A stretch of DNA of 64,000 bases from Branchiostoma floridae (lineage: Eukaryota > Chordata > Leptocardii > Amphioxiformes > Branchiostomatidae), in assembly GCF_000003815.2 (NCBI RefSeq), contig NW_023365802.1, positions 47,333 through 111,332 of the forward strand, written 5' to 3'. Position 1 is the first letter of the stretch. The number at the start of each line of letters is the position of its first letter. The notes under the pieces are model-generated. The model was not told the origin of the DNA, ran no database searches, and saw nothing but the letters and a program-made list of their open reading frames with translations. Of this stretch, positions 1 to 11,757 are shown in pieces. Position numbers and translations under genes: made by a program.

Positions 1-837
1 TTATCGTAAGCAGTTAACTTAGAGACCCTCACAAACTACAACACACCTCTGGAAGCACCGAGAAGATAACTGACAAAAACATGCCAGGAACCAGTGCATG
101 TACAGAGGCGAGGTAACCTGATACATGGTAAATGACATACACTAGTGCACACAACACTGGACCCCTTATATTTGGCTAATTGCAAAAGTAAACAGACACT
201 AATCTAGCCCAGGGCTAAACCACAAACAGACATGACAATTTCAAGCAGATGTGAAGAGACCCCCCAATTAACACAGAATTTAACATTCTGTACCAGGTTC
301 AAAGTCAATTAGGCCCAAAATCAAACCTGACCGTCTGGCAAATACACTATACACAAATCTACCAAATACCATCGCAGTAGCACGCTGCGTACTCGAAATA
401 TAACAGCGGAAACGGACCAAAACACAAACAACACGAACCTAAAAACTATACCTGTATTTCATACAGGTAATAAACGAGTGAAACAAAGACAACTACATAC
501 ATGTACATAACATGGCATGTTGGAACAGTAGTACATGAAGAAAGTAACCAGTGCCATCCGACCCTATCAAATGAATAAAAGTGGATGCTGCTTGAAAGTC
601 TTCTAAACAATAAATGTTTAAATAGCCGTATGTATAGTCCTTGCATTCGATGAAAAGATGAACCTGATATAATACTGGTAGTATCACTTGTTGACTCTTT
701 TTAGTATAGATACCATATTCCTTGGACCAAAGGAAGACTAGTGATATGCTAGTTTTCAATTTTGTCTTTCCTACTTTACCTTTTCTTTCAAGTTTGCAAT
801 ACGTTCTTTTATGATTTGAGATAATGGGCAGATTCCT
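1..837. other. No gene seen
   Basis: AT-rich sequence downstream (on the minus strand) of the small secreted-protein gene. I see no coding exon, RNA gene or clear repeat. It may contain the 3' untranslated region of that gene, but I did not find a canonical minus-strand AATAAA in it. Confidence 0.4.
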
Positions 838-1176
838 TTAATATGGGATACCTGAGTATGCAATTGTGGAGGCCTGATCAACATCAGAAACTAAAGGAGA
901 AAAACTCAAAACTCTACCTTCAAGCTCTTTGAGCAGACGTTTAGCTTCATCGATGTCAGATGGAGCATCTCCGGATCTATCAATTAGCTGTTGTTCCTTC
1001 CATTCGCTGTTGTCTTTGAATCAAAAATAAGTAAAGATCAGATCAAATGTCAAATCCAGACGGTAAATTCTCCCTTTCATTATTTCATTTGATATAAATA
1101 AATGTACACCTTTACCTGGATACACGGCTCCAACCAGAAGTGCCAGTGCCAAAACAAGCCTGAAGTGACTAGTCAT
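838..1176 (-). CDS. Predicted small secreted protein, two coding exons (78 aa)
   Basis: Two exons on the minus strand, 1116-1176 and 838-1013, join in frame through a GT-AG intron (donor after 1116, acceptor before 1013) to give 78 codons and a TAA stop. Exon 1 encodes a signal-peptide-like start, MTSHFRLVLALALLVGAVYP. The remainder is an acidic, helix-prone segment beginning DNSEWKEQQ, with a Lys-Arg pair at residues 45-46 and Gly-Arg at 53-54. These could be prohormone-type processing sites, but that is speculation. The ATG follows a possible acceptor AG with context GTTGAAGATG, so a 5' UTR intron is likely. An alternative donor inside exon 2 (GAAG|GTAGAG, after Glu52) could extend the gene to an unseen exon; without it the frame reads on to a stop. 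I do not recognise the family. Splice structure and secretion are inference from sequence signals. Confidence 0.6.
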
Positions 1177-2007
1177 CTTCAACCTTAGTCCTGTCCAGTA
1201 CCTCTGTATTCAAGACAAAATTCAACGTTACATTCTGAGTTGTGTCTTCGCGACGCATACGTAACGCTACATATTCATGTAAGACGAAAAAAAAGCTCTG
1301 CGTATATTGCTAACTAGACAGATGACTATTGTGTGAAAAATGCAAATAACACAGATACCAGGATGACCGAAATAATCATTGTTTATGGACGAAATTGCAA
1401 CAAGATCCAAAATACGATAAAGTAAGTATGTCGTTTGGTACTTTTTGTATAACCAACGTCGGAATAAAACAAAGCATAGTTTGATGCTATATAAAAGTAC
1501 TAAAGTACATATTTAAATGTTTCAACATATCAAGTTCAACGAAGATTTTGTGAAAAAGACATTGGCCGTCGTTTCTCTCCAATTCAGACTTGAGTAAAAA
1601 CCTAACATCAACCGATGGCTAGAAACAAGTTCAAATATTTGCGAGTGTAACGAACAACACGCCACCGTAGACCAAGGTGAGTACCAAAGTCATTGTGTTT
1701 CAGATATCACCAAAACATATTGAGAAACGTATGCCCGGCGTATTGCTCCAGAGGTACTTCTAAGATTGGATGCCCCTGTTTGCAAACCCCTGGGATATAC
1801 TCCTTTACCTGAATGAAAATCGGCTTGCATGCCGATTTAAGCTTTCGTGAATAGACAAAGGTTCAAACAAACAAACAAACAAACAAACATGACATCGAAT
1901 TCAACGATCATCTGGACCGATCGACAATGGTGTTGAGCACTGTATGCCAGGGCCAAGGCCGTGGCCGCCCACTCTTTTAAATCAGAATCGTTCATTTTTG
2001 GTGCACT
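1177..2007. other. Inferred intron sequence, no gene
   Basis: Sequence upstream of the small secreted-protein start. It holds a short perfect hairpin (AATCGGC/GCCGATT, about 1815-1835) followed by an (AAAC)n tract at about 1863-1889, probably the tail of a retroposed element. No coding exon seen. Confidence 0.4.
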
Positions 2008-2019
2008 ACTCTCAGGTGG

Positions 2020-2301
2020 TGCCGGTGCAATGGCCTAGTGGTTAGAGTGTTCGCCTTGCATTCGGTAGGTCGTGAGTTCGAACCCCGGCCGGGTCATACC
2101 AAAGACTTTAAAAATGGTACATGCTGCTTTCTCTGCTTAGCACTCAGCACTAAAGAGAAAGAGTATGGAAGTTAAACACACATCACTACCAGCGGACCAG
2201 ACCCCTGCTGTAGTGACTTGCACATGTGTGGCCCAAGGGGTACTCGAAATGGAGATGGGCGCCACCCCAAAAGCATCTGCACAGATGTAAGGGTAACTTT
2301 A
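2020..2301 (+). mobile_element. tRNA-derived SINE with 12-bp target duplication
   Basis: The left end is a tRNA-like head with an RNA polymerase III A box (TGGCCTAGTGG, about 2040) and B box (GAGTTCGAACCCC, about 2076), then a tRNA-unrelated body. The element is bounded by a perfect 12-bp direct repeat ACTCTCAGGTGG at 2008-2019 and 2302-2313, as expected from LINE-mediated retroposition. It lies in the inferred 5' intron of the minus-strand secreted-protein gene. Family name not assigned. Confidence 0.85.
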
Positions 2302-2313
2302 ACTCTCAGGTGG

Positions 2314-2670
2314 ATGGTGCACCCTGGCTACGCAGTTTTCGTACCAATTGAACTTATTTGATATAAATAAGATGAACCAATCTTCATTTGATTTATGATT
2401 GGGAAAAGAATCGGGTCGAGTGGAATCTAAAACGACACCTGGCGTGTGCAATTAACCCTTGCAGTGCTGCGCCCAACATATCTTTGGAATCATATGTTGG
2501 TCCCCATGCTAAATGTACTGGCAGCTAACTGAAAAACCGATTATAGATCCTGGTACCAATTAGGCGAAAACAGCTCCAACGCAAATCGTAAACCGACCAT
2601 GCAAATAAAATGTTACCCCGTTTAGAAGTAAGTCAAATAAAATCTTTATAGCGAAACAGGGTCTACACAT
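2314..2670. other. No feature seen
   Basis: Unique-looking intronic or intergenic sequence between the SINE and the foldback element. Nothing recognisable. Confidence 0.4.
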
Positions 2671-2870
2671 CCTAAAGCCCCCTCTACAAATCAAGAATTT
2701 AGCTCGGCCGAGTTGTCAGCGAGCTCTACATTACAAGGAGGCATGACCCTGATGCTGAAGAAGAAACTCTGCCATTTGTTTGTAGGCAGCATGGTCATAC
2801 CTCCTCGTAATTTAGAGCTCGCTGACAACTCGGCGGAGCTAAATTCTTGATTTGTAAAGCCGGCTTTAGG
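2671..2870. mobile_element. Foldback element / MITE with about 90-bp inverted arms
   Basis: The two halves are near-perfect inverted copies: the left arm starts CCTAAAGCC at 2671 and the right arm ends GGCTTTAGG at 2870. They share the block AATCAAGAATTTAGCTC and the stretch around GAGTTGTCAGCGAGCTC. About 20-30 bp of non-matching sequence (about 2765-2790) forms the loop. There is no coding capacity and I see no clear target duplication. It is likely a non-autonomous foldback element; the parent family is unknown. Confidence 0.75.
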
Positions 2871-4203
2871 ACAGCAAATGCCTAACTGAACACATTCTGA
2901 CTGGACATCACCGAACAAAGACTGGCTTCGATGTGACCAACCGAACGAAGAATGGCCTGGCGGAGGAACGGCGTAAGGTGGCATATCTTTGGATTAAAAA
3001 GGGAATCCAAAATACATTATACGACAGCGCGTATCGAAATATTTTAGGTCCCTTTAAAGCTATGATTATATGTAGCAACACTCAAAAAAGGGTGAACGAT
3101 TTTACTTTTCACCTACTATAGCAGGAAGTAGCAGTAGCTTCGTCCAAAAGTCATGTAATCATCAAAGTAGAATTTGGCAGTAGAATACGATCTTTTCAAG
3201 AGTTTACGCACCGTAGGCGAACACATGGACGGCCCAATCGTACATGGACCCCGACAGGTCCCCGCATCCCTGGCTGCGCTTGCCGGCGATTTCGTGATGT
3301 CTTGTACGAAACATTTGCCATATTTGTTTCTCTACCATCGAAGTAAACTCAAATAGCTGGGTCAAGACATCTCGCTAGAAGCCTTGAATAAAGAACCCCG
3401 ATATTTTGAGATCAAGGAGCTGACATCGTTCGCCCAAAACATAGATATTCCTTAAACCTTTAAAAAGGGAAAACAGGGTAAATCTTTCTGCAAATAACTA
3501 AATCTAAACGTATAGACCTGTGCACTCAGGATAACCTGTGCATATTAAAGGAAGAATCCTGGGTGAATTAAATGATAGATTCACGCGCCAACAAACTAAC
3601 AGATGTGGCATGGTAGATTACACCATCACAGCAGCTCGTAGTTCCACAATAAAAACTCAGTAGATATACAAATTTCTATCATTGTGAAGCAATGACTAAA
3701 GATAAGCGACCGCCCACTGCAAATTGAATTAAAGCTGGTAGATACATCAAGGCACCTCCCAACGGACAGAATATGTGCATTTTGTAAGGAAAAATATTTA
3801 GAAACTAAATATAATTTTGTTTTACAATTTTAAAAATTTAGAGTTTGGCTTCAAGATTATTGGAATTTCTACTGCTCACAAAAAATTAACATAAATATAC
3901 AAAGGAGCATGAAACAGAATTTTTTTCTCTACAGAAAGTAAAGGGGCGACCGCTTTTCGGAGAGCAGATTCTACTGACAGGCATAAGGTTCTAAATGACC
4001 AGAGAAGCTTCTAGCTTACACGTGGCCTAGTCTAATGTTACCTGTATGACAATAATGTTCCCCTCAAAAAGCCTTAGACTACAAATATTTAAACTTAAAT
4101 TTTAAAATTAAAACTCCAAAAAGCGGGAGAAAGTCCCAGCACCCCCCGCTCTGTCACTCTGCTCTTTAGAAAAAAAACATAACGATTACTAATGATATCT
4201 CAC
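2871..4203. other. Inferred intron, no gene
   Basis: No convincing coding exon. Short open frames at 2933-3121 and 3174-3356 lack splice context or recognisable motifs. Interpreted as the rest of the 5' UTR intron of the gene at 838-1176. Confidence 0.35.
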
Positions 4204-4290
4204 CTTTGTAGGTCAAAGAAAGACTTAGTTTTTGTGGCGTATTGACAGTGCAGCGGTGCCTTCATCTGAAGCCTCGAGAAGTAGTCTACC
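4204..4290 (-). other. Possible non-coding first exon (5' UTR)
   Basis: On the minus strand a stretch without ATG-led coding ends in a strong splice donor, CTACAAAG|GTGAGAT, at 4204. A TATA-like TTTAAAA lies just upstream at 4313-4319. The acceptor in front of the secreted-protein ATG near 1183 is in the right orientation. I infer that this is the first exon of that gene, giving an intron of about 3 kb. The transcription start (about 4290) is a guess from the TATA spacing. Confidence 0.35.
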
Positions 4291-4312
4291 TTCAATGTTG
4301 GAATATCCCCGC

Positions 4313-4319
4313 TTTTAAA
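4313..4319 (-). promoter_or_regulatory. TATA-like box
   Basis: TTTAAAA on the minus strand, about 25-30 bp upstream of the proposed first exon at 4204-4290. Supported only by position relative to the donor site. Confidence 0.3.
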
Positions 4320-5070
4320 GGTTCAAAGTCGGCCCACCATAGATGCATCGCGTGCTACCAGCGTCACGCTTTCTTCAAAGAAGATTAACAAGACACAAAT
4401 AGAATCCTAAGTAGGAGATATGCTCGAATAGAAGAATGCAGGCCAGAATTGCAAAAGCGGTAACTATTGACTCTGAACGCTTAAAATGTGGCTAAGAGCC
4501 AAGTTAATTTATTCCACGCATTGTGTACTATCTCTCATTTATACGAAATTAAGACGACATTACCATTTGTAAACTCCTATTACTATCATAAACGTAGCTA
4601 TGTATGATAATATAGTATTGAAAGTCAATCAGAGGAAAATATTGTGTGAATGTGTCGGCCTCGAGTAGTGAAACTCGATACGCCACGGCCGCTAAGAGAC
4701 TGACATGCTTATTAGATTCTTAACAAACAAGCTATTTGACCACTGCCCTCCTTACATTCCCCAAAGGGCGGTGCGTACGTTCTTACGGATACGGAAACAT
4801 TTACAAGACACAAAAAGAAGCCAGGATAGGCTCTAATGGCGGTATGCAGTCTAAACTTGCACAAGCGTTTGGTTTAAATTAAAACATCGATAAATGCGAA
4901 GTTCATTTTGTTTTACTCATTATATTTACCCTTTATTTCTAAGAAGTAAGAACTAAGAAGTTGATTTAAACACTAGTTTCTTTTTATGTATAAGAGAATC
5001 TTCATAAATGGAGTGCCTATTTCCATAAACACTTTCAATGTATAAGCAAACTCATGAATACCAAACAAAA
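4320..5070. other. No gene seen
   Basis: Sequence upstream of the proposed promoter and before the 38-bp minisatellite. No coding signal or repeat recognised. Confidence 0.4.
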
Positions 5071-7228
5071 AGTCACTTCTACACACTACACTGATGACTA
5101 CCTCACTAGTGTCACTTGTACATCTACAGTCATGGCTACCTCACTAGTGTCACTTCTACAACTACACTCATGGCTACCTGACTAGTGTCTCTTCTACAGC
5201 TACACTCATGGCTACCTCACTAGTGTCACTTGTACAACTACACTCATGGCTACCTGACTAGTGTCACTTCTACAACTACACTCATGGCTACCTCACTAGT
5301 GTCACTTGTACAGCAACACTCATGGCTACCTGACTAGTGTCACTTCTACAACTACACTCATGGCTACCTCACTAGTGTCACTCAATGTACAGCTACACTC
5401 ATGGCTACCTCACTTGTGTCACTTGTACAACTACACTCATGGCTACCTCACTAGTGTCACTTGTCCAGCTATACTCATGGCTACTTCACTTATGCCACTT
5501 GTACAACTACACTCATGGCTACTTCACTAGTGACACTTGTACAGCTACACTCATGGCTACCTCACTAGTGTCACTTGTACAGCTACGCTCATGGCTACCT
5601 CACTAGTGTCACTTGTACAACTACACTCATGGCTACTTCACTTGTGCCATTTCTACAACCACACTCATGGCTACCTGACTAGTGTCACTTCTAAAACTGC
5701 ATTCACGGCTACCTCACTAGTGTCACTTGTACAGCTACACTCATGGCCACCTCGCTAGTATCACTTCTACAACTACACTTATGACTACCTTACTAGTGTC
5801 ACTTCTACAACTATATCATGGCCACCTCGCTAGTATCACTTCTACAACTACACTCATGGCTACCTGACTAGTGTCACTTCTACAACTACACTCATGGCTA
5901 CCTCACTAGTGTCACTCAATGTACAGCTACACTCATGGCTACCTCACTAGTGTCACTCAATGTACAGCTACACTCATGGCTACCTCACTAGTGTCACTTG
6001 TACAACTACACTCATGGCTACATCACTAGTGTCACTTCTACAACTTCGCTCATGGCTACCTCACTAGTGTCACTTCTACTACTACACTCATGGCTACCTC
6101 ACTAGTGTCACTCAATGTACAGCAACACTCATGGCTACCTGACTAGTGTCACTTGTACAACTACACCCATGGCTACCTCACTATTGTCTCTTGTACAGCC
6201 ACACTTATGGCTACCTCACTAGTGTCACTTGTACAACTATACACTCATGGCTACCTCACTAGTGTCGCTTGTACAACTACACTCATGGCTACATCACTTG
6301 TGTCACTTCTACAACCACACTCATGGCTACCTCACTCATGTCACTTCTAAAACTGCATTAATGGCTACATCACTAGTGTCACTTCTACAACTACACTCAT
6401 GGCTACCTCACAAGTGTCACTTGTACAGCTACACTCATGGCCACCTCACTAGTATCACTTCTACAACTACACTTATGACTACCTTACTAGTGTCACTTCT
6501 ACAACTACAGCCAAGGCAACCACACTTATGTTATTTCTTCTGCTACATTCAAGGCTACCTCTCCAGTGTCACATTTACAACTACTCTCATGGCTACCTCA
6601 CTATTGTCACTTCTGCAACTACACTCATGGCTACCTCACTAGTGTCAATTCTACAACTACAATCAAGGCTACCTCACTAGTGTCAATTCTACAACTACAC
6701 TCATGTCTACCTCACTAGTGTCACTTCTACAACCACACTTATGGCTACGTCAATAGTGTCACTTTTACAACTACACTCATGGCTACCTCACTTGGGCCAC
6801 TTCTACAACTACACTCATGGCTACCTGACTAGTGTCACTTCTACAAGCACACTTATGGCTACCTCACTAGTGTCGCTTGTACAACTACACTCATGGCTAC
6901 CTCACTTGTGTCACTTCTACAACCACACTCATGGCTACCTCACTCGTGTCACTTCTAAAACTGCATTCATGGCTACCTCACTAGTGTCACTTGTACAGCT
7001 ACACTCATGGCCACCTCACTAGTATCACTTCTACAACTACACTTATGACTACCTTACTAGTGTCACTTCTACAACTACAGCCAAGGCAACCACACTTATG
7101 TTATTTCTTCTGCTACATTCAAGGCTACCTCTCCAGTGTCACATTCACAACTACACTCATGGCTACCTCACTATTGTCACTTCTGCAACTACACTCATGG
7201 CTACCTCACTAGTGTCAATTCCACAACC
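5071..7228. repeat. 38-bp minisatellite, about 57 units, with higher-order repeat
   Basis: Tandem copies of a 38-bp unit containing ACTCATGGCTACCTCACTAG and GTGTCACTTCTACAACTAC. Units vary at fixed places (TCACTTGTACAG, CTCAATGTACAG, CTGACTAG and others). Marked variants recur in order: the block with AGCCAAGGCAACCACACTTA near 6510 returns near 7078, about 570 bp (15 units) later. The block with GTGTCGCTTGTAC at 6261 returns at 6869, 608 bp (16 units) later. The array is therefore multi-unit (higher order) at its right end. Each unit contains the palindrome CACTAGTG. Open frames through it (Met-Ala-Thr-Ser, His-Gly-Tyr-Leu repeats) arise from periodicity. Confidence 0.95.
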
Positions 7229-7875
7229 TTTCCAACACCCTAGGTACCACTTGACGTTTTCTCTTTCTTTTGTATAATCGGACATGCCTGCCATCGCCGG
7301 AGGTTAAAGTCAAAACAATATTGCATTTTTTTTAATCGAGCAAAAATCCTTATTGCGTTTTACTGTTATAGTTGAAATGTAAATTTTGTCTTATTGGAAA
7401 TCCCTGTCTGCGGGTCCGGAGTGACGACTGTTCGTCCTGGCATTTATCGTTTAAGACTCATGTAATCACTGGCCGGCTATGATATCATTAAATTTTACCC
7501 TAAACGATTCAGAAATAAGTTAATGACTACCTTAATTATGTCGTTGTTAATTACAACAAGTGGCTTGTCAAACTTGAAGACTAATATCATGCGCGATAGG
7601 CAAAGGAATTCTAGTGTCGTGGGAACGAATATTTAGCCCATTGGTATGTCCTGAAGATGGATTACTCGGGACTAGCTTCAAAGTACTTGTGAAGTGAAGT
7701 GTGCCCTTCATATTGAACTTCATGTGTCATTTAAGCTACGACGAGATTATGTATGGAATGTCTTTTAAGCCACTAATCGCTATCTAATATGTGCTAACAG
7801 GGGAAATAATCCTTTTGTTGCTTTCTGACTCGCCCGTGACAGGCCTAACATTAGTTGTGAACATGTAATAGGAAC
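7229..7875. other. No gene seen
   Basis: Unique-looking sequence between two tandem arrays. Nothing supported. Confidence 0.4.
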
Positions 7876-8095
7876 AGGTTATGTCATGCTTACAAAAGCG
7901 TGGTGCCGATGCCATAGGTTATGTCATGCTTACAAAAGCGTGGTGCCGATGCCATAGGTTATGTCATGCTTACAAAAGCGTGGTGCCGATGCCATAGGTT
8001 ATGTCAAGCTTACAAAAGCGTGGTGCCGGTGTCATGTTTTCTTTATAGAAGTGTAACGTGGTGCCGGTGTCATGTTTTCTTTATAGAAGTGTAAC
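7876..8095. repeat. Two adjoining short tandem repeats (40 bp x about 3.6, then 38 bp x 2)
   Basis: A 40-bp unit starting AGGTTATGTCATGCTTAC runs from 7876 to about 8034, with the last copy partial and diverged. It is followed without a break by two identical 38-bp units starting GTGGTGCCGGTGTCATG at 8020-8057 and 8058-8095. The second unit uses the end of the first (GTGGTGCCG), so it probably arose by a new slippage within the older repeat. Confidence 0.92.
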
Positions 8096-8499
8096 AGCGG
8101 TATTGTTCTATCTGCTCTCCCTGTCATAACAATTTCTGTTGAGTGTGAAATTGTAAAGATTCACTCTGGCATGACATACAAGTTAAACAAGATTATTGTC
8201 AGCATCACAGCCAGGTGCGCCGGTTTCCCGTGTGAAAGTGCACCATAGGAATGACCCCCCCCCCCCCCCATAATAGACATGGTTGCACCAAACCTGTTTC
8301 GTACAGCATTACAGCTCAATGTGCCCACAGGAAGTGTTTAAAGAAGATTCCATTCTCACACAGGGCTCACATTTTATAATTGTGTTTGGAACAGTCTATT
8401 TTGCATAGGGTAGGTGATGGTTAAATTGTGCTCCATACCCAAAAGTTACCTGTGCGTAGTTATATTTAAATTTTCGGTTGCTTCGTCGATAAGAAATCT
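8096..8499. other. No gene seen; poly-C run
   Basis: Unique-looking sequence with a poly-C tract at about 8257-8270. No coding or RNA gene signal. Confidence 0.4.
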
Positions 8500-8800
8500 T
8501 TTTAATTCTTGTGACCAAGAGGTTGCGGGTTCAAATCCAGCTGCTGTGTCACCGATCTTGTGCCCTTTGGAAAGGCACTTTACACGACTTTCCTCACTTA
8601 ACTCAGGTGTAAATGAGTATCTAGCTGCGGCTAGTGACTTTGTGTGGCCTTGGTGGGGCTTTGTGGCCGAGACAGGCTTTAGGGGCATGTTCGGGCATGA
8701 GCGGCTCCCGCCATGGCACACGAGTCAGGGGTAGGAGGAACCCCTTACATCTATGGTTGGAAGTCCTCCTAGGAGACGGATACTCCAAACAACAAACCTA
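8500..8800 (+). mobile_element. SINE-like element with B box
   Basis: The stretch from about 8505 contains a B-box-like GGGTTCAAATCCAGC after TGTGACCAAGAGGTTGC, followed by a body with CCCTTTGGAAAGGCACTTTA. This has the form of a tRNA-like promoter with a conserved body, as in deuterostome SINEs. The A box is degraded and I could not find a target duplication, so the ends are approximate. Open frames on both strands here are not treated as genes. Confidence 0.55.
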
Positions 8801-10230
8801 CATCTGCTGGAGCCGCCTCACACGTTGCAGACAGTTCTGCCCCTGTGAGACTTACTGCTCCAGTAGACGAGAGGGTGGAGAAGGAATCGCACACCCCTCC
8901 TTCACCATAAAAAGTCACGTGCAGGTCAGGCAAGCAGGTAAAAAGCTTGTCTGCCTCCTCATCTGTCCAATCGACAGGAGAACAAAAAAAATGATTGATG
9001 TTGACATGGAATATCACGAGCAATAGTAAATAACCTTTGTCATCAGCTGAAACATCTTTTTTATGTGTATACCTTGCTAGTACTGCAATTATCCCTAAAG
9101 TATAAAAGCTTCTGTCTCGTGGATTAAAGAGGTTATCTTGCAGTCATAACTGCACTTATGTACGACAATAAAAACAAACTTTATAAATCAAAAGCATATC
9201 CTGAAAATCCTCACTGGAAGTGCTATCATAGCAAAATGAAATCTTGATCTGGCAATGTGAACTAGAATTGCTGGTCAATAAATGTTTGATGAGGTATGTT
9301 TCTGTTTTTAATTTATGACATTGGAACTTCTTACCTAGTAGATGATTAAAATTCTATCAAATGATTGTTAGGATCTTCTCTCATTTATGACAAAGGTTGG
9401 TCTTAGCTTGTTAGTTTATTACGTTCCCATAAATGATCGTTTATCTAGAAAATGGACTAAAAACTGCATCTTTCAGATACACAAGCACAATACTCAAATT
9501 GGACACTTCGACTCTACCCCTTACGACAGAATCATAATTTACAGTAACTAAGTCAATAGAAAGAACTTTCTGATATTGTTAGCTTATGGTACTATCATGT
9601 CCTCATTTCGTGGTGTGTCAAAATCTACATTCAGTTTAAAAATTCTAGAGGAGTACTGAAATACATTCTATTGCACCCCAAACACCGTCCATCAAAATAA
9701 CCAGTTCAGTCTATCGTCTGAATAGTATGAATTCACTTTAATTGTTGCTTTTGCCAAGTAGTTGTGAAATGTTTTGCAACCATATGCCTGAGGTAACCAT
9801 GCTTTGTTAGGCAAGAGCAGTATTGGTGCACGTTGCTAGGTGACGCTTTTGATACATGAGAATTAAGCTTTGCTGGGCATGTCTTTAACAAAAAAAAATT
9901 GCAGTTCACGTATGGTTTACCAGTCGGCGCTTATGACCATGAATAGATGCATAAAGGTTCTATTTTAGATTCTAGTAACATTGCTTGTCGACTACTTTGA
10001 TCCATAGAGCAAAATGATGTAAATTGACACACAGCAGAAGCCACATGTAGAGATAACCTTTCATATAACATATGGTCTTCTCAAATACACGTTCATTCAA
10101 CTATCTAGGATATATCTTTTTATAAATTTAATATTTCGTCAGATTTACTGATAAGAATTTCTCTTGTAGCCCCGAGTTGAAAGGTAATGTATGCAGGCAG
10201 TGTTGTCATTAAAGGAACAGATGGGGTGTT
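8801..10230. other. No confident gene
   Basis: A minus-strand open frame (8769-9023) reads in a protein-like way (contains VDWTDEEADKLF) but starts inside the SINE body and has no splice context, so I leave it unannotated. The rest is AT-rich sequence with nothing recognisable. Confidence 0.35.
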
Positions 10231-11757
10231 CTTCTGTATCTGTAGCTGTATCTATATAGCCGCTATAACCGCCGTTCGGCGTAACACACCAGCTTCGCAG
10301 GCACGCGGCGCGGCAGCAGCTGGCTATATTACACCGAACGACTCATTACAAATAACTTTTGCACATCTATCTGCAAGCGTTCTTTAAAACTACCCAGAGA
10401 AGATGCTCCTACTGTACTTGGTGATAACAAATTCCACTCTACGATAGTTCTGGGAAAGTACGAATTTTTAAACACATCAATCCTAGGTTGGTAACTCTGG
10501 TATTTGAAGGCATGACTGTTTCTTGTTCTTTTTTGAGCTGGTATTAGATACTTATCAGTCGGTACGTCCACCAGATTATTGGTCATTTTGTACATCATGG
10601 AAAGTCTGGACATTTTCCTTCTATCTTCAAGTGACATCCACTGCAAATCTGTTTTCATTTTGGTAACACTAGAATCCCTGCTATAGTTGTTTGTGCAGAA
10701 TCGGGCAGCTTGGTTCTGTACCGTTTCAAGCTTGTCTTTGTATACGGGTTCCATACTGAAGTGGCATATTCAAGGTTGGGTCTTACTAGTGACGTGTATG
10801 CAAGTGATTTTACCCTGGTTGGGCATGCCCACAAGTTTCGTTTGATTACTCCCAATGTCTGTTTAGCCTTGGTTGTTATTTTGTTAACATGGACACCCCA
10901 CTTCAGCCCAGTTGTTAATGTAACACCCAGGTATGGTTGGGTTTTTGTGGTTTCTAATGTCTGACCACAAAACTGGTAAGGGGACACATTTTGTGTTCGT
11001 TTGTTCGTTATGTGCATGATATAGCACTTATCAGGATTGAACTGCATAAGCCATTTCCTTTGCCATTATTCCAGGGTGTTCAGATCTTACTGAAGAACTT
11101 GTGAATTATTTTGTGTGGATACCTCTATATATAACAGACAATCATCGGCGAATAACCTCACACTTGAAATGAGCTGGTCTGGTAAGTCGATTATGTAGAA
11201 GAGGAAGAGCAATGGTCCCAGCACAGTCCCTTGCGGAACTCCCGACGCTACTTTAACTGGAGCTGAGGCCTTCCCTTCCACCACTACCGTTTGCTCTTTA
11301 TTTGTCAGGAAAGTCTTCAGCCAGTTAAGTGTAGTACCTTGAATTCCATAGAACTCCAGTTTTAATATGAGTCTGCTGTGTGGGACTTTATCGAAGGCTT
11401 TAGTGAAATCGAGTATTGCTAGATCCACCTGTCTTTTATTGTTCAGTGCCCCAGCTATGTCGTGAACTGTTAAAATGAGCTGTGTTTCTGTGGATCGCTT
11501 TGCTCTGAAACCATGCTGGTAGTCCGTTAGTATATTGTGGCCTTCTAAGTGTTTCATGATATGGCTATGTATAATGTGTTCCAGTAGTTTACAGGAAATA
11601 CTGGTGAGTGAAACAGGTCTGTAGTTACTGGGGATCGCTCTATCTACCTCTTTTGAAAATGGCACATATATTTGCATCTCACCAGTCTTTGGGGATTTTT
11701 CCTGTGTCAAGCGATTGTTGGAAAATGTTGGTTAAAACAGGTGCGATTTCACTGGCT
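10231..11757 (-). mobile_element. CR1/Jockey-like non-LTR retrotransposon, 5'-truncated and frameshifted
   Basis: Minus-strand remnants of a LINE reverse transcriptase. From the 5' side: an RT N-terminal piece up to IPKDW, then a stop and frame change; the RT core at 11087-11710 with NYRPVSLTSISCKLLEH, DFTKAFDKVPHSRL, SGVPQGTVLGPLLFLFY and the catalytic box FADD; then thumb and C-terminal pieces at 10655-11047 and 10329-10754 in other frames. The 3' untranslated end continues to about 10231 and finishes in a short (AGATAC)-like tail. At least three frame breaks make it non-functional. The 5' end is cut exactly where the 32-bp minisatellite array begins (about 11757). Clade is assigned by motif style only. 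Confidence 0.88.

Noticed and set aside
2020-2100. Functional tRNA gene
   Set aside because: A and B boxes are present, but the sequence continues into a SINE body bounded by a target duplication.
5306-7212. Repeated Tyr-Thr-His-Gly-Tyr-Leu frames, possible repeat protein
   Set aside because: 38 bp is not a multiple of three and the frame shifts every unit; variants do not preserve coding.
7876-8095. Possible CRISPR array (regular 40-bp repeats)
   Set aside because: Units are directly abutting with no unique spacers, and the genome is eukaryotic.
8769-9023. 84-codon minus-strand frame with DWTDEEADKLF, possible exon
   Set aside because: Begins in SINE sequence, no acceptor or donor, no recognised family.
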